Positions 5,644 to 7,161 of a stretch of 7,161 nt of DNA are shown one piece after another. Origin of the DNA: Asaia bogorensis (GTDB lineage Bacteria > Pseudomonadota > Alphaproteobacteria > Acetobacterales > Acetobacteraceae); assembly GCA_945871455.1 (NCBI GenBank), contig CAMBXJ010000226.1, positions 1 through 7,161 on the forward strand, written 5' to 3'. The notes under the pieces were generated by a model. It was not told where the DNA came from. It saw nothing but the letters and a program-made list of their open reading frames with translations, and made no database searches. Position 1 is the first letter of the stretch; each line of letters starts with the position of its first letter. The position numbers and the translations under genes were made by a program.

Positions 5644-5664
5644 GTTGCCACCATAGAAGGCAAC
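5644..5664. repeat. Perfect 6-bp inverted repeat with 9-bp spacer, possible operator
   Basis: GTTGCC (5644-5649) and GGCAAC (5659-5664) flank ACCATAGAA. The 15-bp centre-to-centre spacing is compatible with a dimeric regulator, though it may also be chance in GC-rich DNA. It lies about 60 bp before the hydroxylase start and about 65 bp upstream of the sigma54-like element. Confidence 0.35.
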
Positions 5665-5723
5665 TGCCGGATGAACGGCTCACAAGCCCGTGAGACCCGG
5701 TGCCTGATTCAGAGGCAGGACCG

Positions 5724-6980
5724 ATGACGGAGAGTCTGACCGCCGATGTGTGTGTGATGGGCGCCGGCCCGGTGGGGGGCACCTTGGCCTGCCGCCTGGC
5801 CGAAGCCGGGATCAGCACCGTCGTGGTGGATCGTGCCGCGCTGCCGCCCATGGAGCATCCGGCATTCGACGGACGCGCCTATGCGATCGCCGCGGGATCT
5901 CGCCGCCTGTTGGAAAACGCCGGCCTATGGGACGTGCTGACCGATCCGCCATCGCCCATCCTGGACATCCGCGTGTCCGATGGCCGCATCGGGCGCCCGG
6001 CGTCCCGCCTGCATCTGCATTTCGACCATCGGGAAGCCGGGGAGGATGCCACGGCATTCGGCTGGATGGTGGAAGCACGGTCCCTGCGGCGGGCGCTGAA
6101 CGCGCACATGCCCGCGGTGCAGGCGCTGACGGTGTTGGCGCCCGCCGAGGCCACGGTCGAACGACGCGCCGACGGGGTAACGGTGCGGATCACCGGCGGA
6201 CCGACGATCGCGTGCCGCCTGGTCGTCGCGGCGGAAGGACGCCAGTCGCCATTGCGCGAACAAGCCAGCATTCCGGTCACTCGACTGCCCTATGATCAGA
6301 CCGGGATCGTGTGCGCCATCAGCCACGAACACCCCCATCACGGCGTCGCGCTGGAGCATTTCCTGCCAGCCGGCCCCTTCGCCGTCCTGCCGATGGGACC
6401 CAGCCCGGATGCCGAGGTCGGAGGCGCACCCAACGTGTCCGCCATCGTCTGGACGGATCGCACCCCGGTCGCGGAACGCATCCTTCGCCTGGACGATGCC
6501 CGTTTCGAGCGCGAAATCGCCCGCCGGCTCGGCGGTCATCTGGGCGCGATCCGCGTCGTGGGCCGGCGTTGGAGTTATCCGCTGTCGGCGATGCTCGTGC
6601 ATCGTTACGTCGACACCCGCATGGTGCTGGTGGGCGATGCCGCGCATGGCATCCATCCGATCGCCGGACAGGGCCTTAATCTGGGCTTCCAGGACGCGAT
6701 CGCCCTTTCCGATCTGCTGATCGAAGCGGCGCGGACGGGCGACGATCCGGGGGACCCAGCGTTGCTGCGCCGCTACCAACGCCTGCGACGCCCGGACAAT
6801 CTGGCGATGCTGGCAATGACGGATGGGTTGGACCGCCTGTTCAGTTCGAACAATCCACTGTTACGACTGGCCCGGGATGTCGGCATCGCGGCCGTGCATC
6901 GAGCCCCGCCGCTGAAACGCCTCTTCATGCGGCGGGCGATGGGACTGGGGCGCGGCGCCGGAACGGGGGCGGTCGGGTGA
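5724..6980 (+). CDS. UbiH/UbiF/COQ6-family FAD-dependent hydroxylase (ubiquinone biosynthesis)
   Basis: A 418-residue class A flavin monooxygenase. The FAD-binding Rossmann motif GAGPVGG is at 13-19 followed by LACRLAEAGISTVVVD, the DG-type motif is AEGRQSPLR (170-178, Glu for the usual Asp), and the GD motif is VGDAAHGIHPIAGQGLNLG (303-321). The last is the hallmark of the UbiH/UbiF/VisC/COQ6 family, which hydroxylates the aromatic ring of ubiquinone precursors using NAD(P)H and O2 at the inner membrane. Which ring position (C1, C5 or C6) cannot be told from the sequence, since alphaproteobacterial members vary in regioselectivity, so no gene symbol is given. The start is ATG 5724, with AGAGG (5711-5715) eight bases upstream; a GTG at 5700 is in frame but has no ribosome binding site and adds eight atypical residues. 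The length is normal. It is divergent from amtB and probably monocistronic. Confidence 0.93.
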   Translation: MTESLTADVCVMGAGPVGGTLACRLAEAGISTVVVDRAALPPMEHPAFDGRAYAIAAGSRRLLENAGLWDVLTDPPSPILDIRVSDGRIGRPASRLHLHFDHREAGEDATAFGWMVEARSLRRALNAHMPAVQALTVLAPAEATVERRADGVTVRITGGPTIACRLVVAAEGRQSPLREQASIPVTRLPYDQTGIVCAISHEHPHHGVALEHFLPAGPFAVLPMGPSPDAEVGGAPNVSAIVWTDRTPVAERILRLDDARFEREIARRLGGHLGAIRVVGRRWSYPLSAMLVHRYVDTRMVLVGDAAHGIHPIAGQGLNLGFQDAIALSDLLIEAARTGDDPGDPALLRRYQRLRRPDNLAMLAMTDGLDRLFSSNNPLLRLARDVGIAAVHRAPPLKRLFMRRAMGLGRGAGTGAVG

Positions 6981-6993
6981 GGGAGAGAAAGTC

Positions 6994-7009
6994 TCGGGGC
7001 TCCGCCCGA
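6994..7009 (+). terminator. Weak hairpin after the flavin hydroxylase gene
   Basis: TCGGG (6994-6998) pairs with CCCGA (7005-7009) around GCTCCG, 13 bp after the stop codon. The stem is only 5 bp and is followed by a C-run rather than a T-run. It resembles the GGGGCTCCGCCCC-type hairpins common after alphaproteobacterial genes, so it may mark the transcript end, but the evidence is thin. Confidence 0.3.
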
Positions 7010-7023
7010 AACCCCCCACCCGG

Positions 7024-7052
7024 TTGACGCCCTGTCACCACACTGCCTATCG
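7024..7052 (+). promoter_or_regulatory. Sigma70-type promoter for the LivH-like gene
   Basis: TTGACG (7024-7029) and CTATCG (7047-7052) are exactly 17 bases apart. The -35 matches five of six consensus bases, and the -10 resembles the CTAT-type seen in alphaproteobacteria. A start near 7059 would give a leader of about 54 bases before the GTG at 7113. It lies in the short gap between the hydroxylase stop and the next gene, facing that gene. Confidence 0.6.
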
Positions 7053-7083
7053 TCCGCGCACATAAAGAATCGCGTGCCGTCTG

Positions 7084-7102
7084 CTCGGCAACGCTTGCCG
7101 GG
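7084..7102 (+). promoter_or_regulatory. Leader hairpin overlapping the ribosome binding site
   Basis: CGGCAA (7086-7091) is perfectly complementary to TTGCCG (7095-7100) around the triloop CGC. One T-G wobble and one C-G pair extend it to 7084-7102. Its 3' arm covers the first bases of the Shine-Dalgarno GGGGGGAG (7100-7107), so the fold could limit ribosome access to the LivH-like start. Confidence 0.35.
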
Positions 7103-7112
7103 GGGAGTACGC

Positions 7113-7161
7113 GGTGGAAGACGCCGCTCGCATACTGCAATTGGTCGTGAACGGCGCCGCC
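7113..7161 (+). CDS. Probable LivH-type branched-chain amino acid ABC transporter permease, first 16 codons (runs off the window)
   Basis: From the GTG at 7113 the visible product is MEDAARILQLVVNGAA. The pattern of a short acidic start, then LQLVVNG, is the usual opening of LivH-family inner-membrane permeases, which continue with LALG and YALVALG-type sequence. These permeases form part of high-affinity uptake systems for leucine, isoleucine and valine or for other amides such as urea. The GTG start is supported by a strong GGGGGGAG (7100-7107) five bases before it and by the promoter upstream. Only 49 bases are visible, so the assignment is tentative. Other two-helix-start membrane proteins cannot be excluded. 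Confidence 0.6.

Noticed and set aside
5700..5723. GTG start for the flavin hydroxylase
   Set aside because: There is no ribosome binding site before it, and the added residues are not part of the FAD-binding fold; ATG 5724 has AGAGG at ideal distance.
1..7161. Mobile element, CRISPR, prophage, defence or toxin-antitoxin system
   Set aside because: No transposase, integrase, spaced direct repeat array, nuclease or small paired toxin genes are visible on either strand; base composition is even across the window.

Overview
This is a GC-rich window (codon third positions mostly G or C) of ordinary-looking chromosomal DNA. The proteins and the set of neighbours resemble an alphaproteobacterium, most likely Rhodospirillales and perhaps Acetobacteraceae. 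That placement is inferred from protein style and promoter style, not from a marker gene. I see no tRNA, rRNA, CRISPR array, insertion sequence, phage gene or toxin/defence cassette.

Layout from left to right. Positions 1-779 (minus) hold the N-terminal 259 codons of a SAM-dependent methyltransferase that runs off the left edge. Just upstream in the same direction, with an 19-bp gap, lies a SirB1/transglutaminase-like protein with a TPR-like tail (799-1626), so the two are probably co-transcribed. A 308-bp divergent intergenic region with a strong hairpin separates them from a small lipoprotein with an Ig-like fold (1935-2381, plus). The lipoprotein converges on a small secreted four-cysteine protein of unknown function (2556-3074, minus). 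A 98-bp near-perfect inverted repeat lies between these two. Next come a cation diffusion facilitator (about 3259-4146, plus) and, converging on it, an ammonium channel of the Amt family (4237-5499, minus), with a hairpin between them. A 224-bp divergent region carries a sigma54-like promoter facing the amt gene, a tandem repeat and two inverted repeats. It leads into a UbiH/UbiF/COQ6-type flavin hydroxylase (5724-6980, plus). The window ends with a clean promoter and the first 16 codons of what looks like a LivH-type branched-chain amino acid permease (from 7113, plus).

The genes do not form one pathway. They are mostly single-gene or two-gene units: nitrogen uptake (Amt), amino acid uptake (LivH-like), metal efflux (CDF), ubiquinone synthesis (Ubi hydroxylase), envelope proteins, and a methyltransferase. 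The most notable points are the Amt channel, whose first pore histidine of the twin-His pair is replaced by glutamate with the S1-site serine also changed; the CDF protein, whose transport site is E/N/H/D rather than D/D/H/D; and the compact regulatory region in front of amt. I did not find convincing evidence of a previously undescribed multi-gene system.
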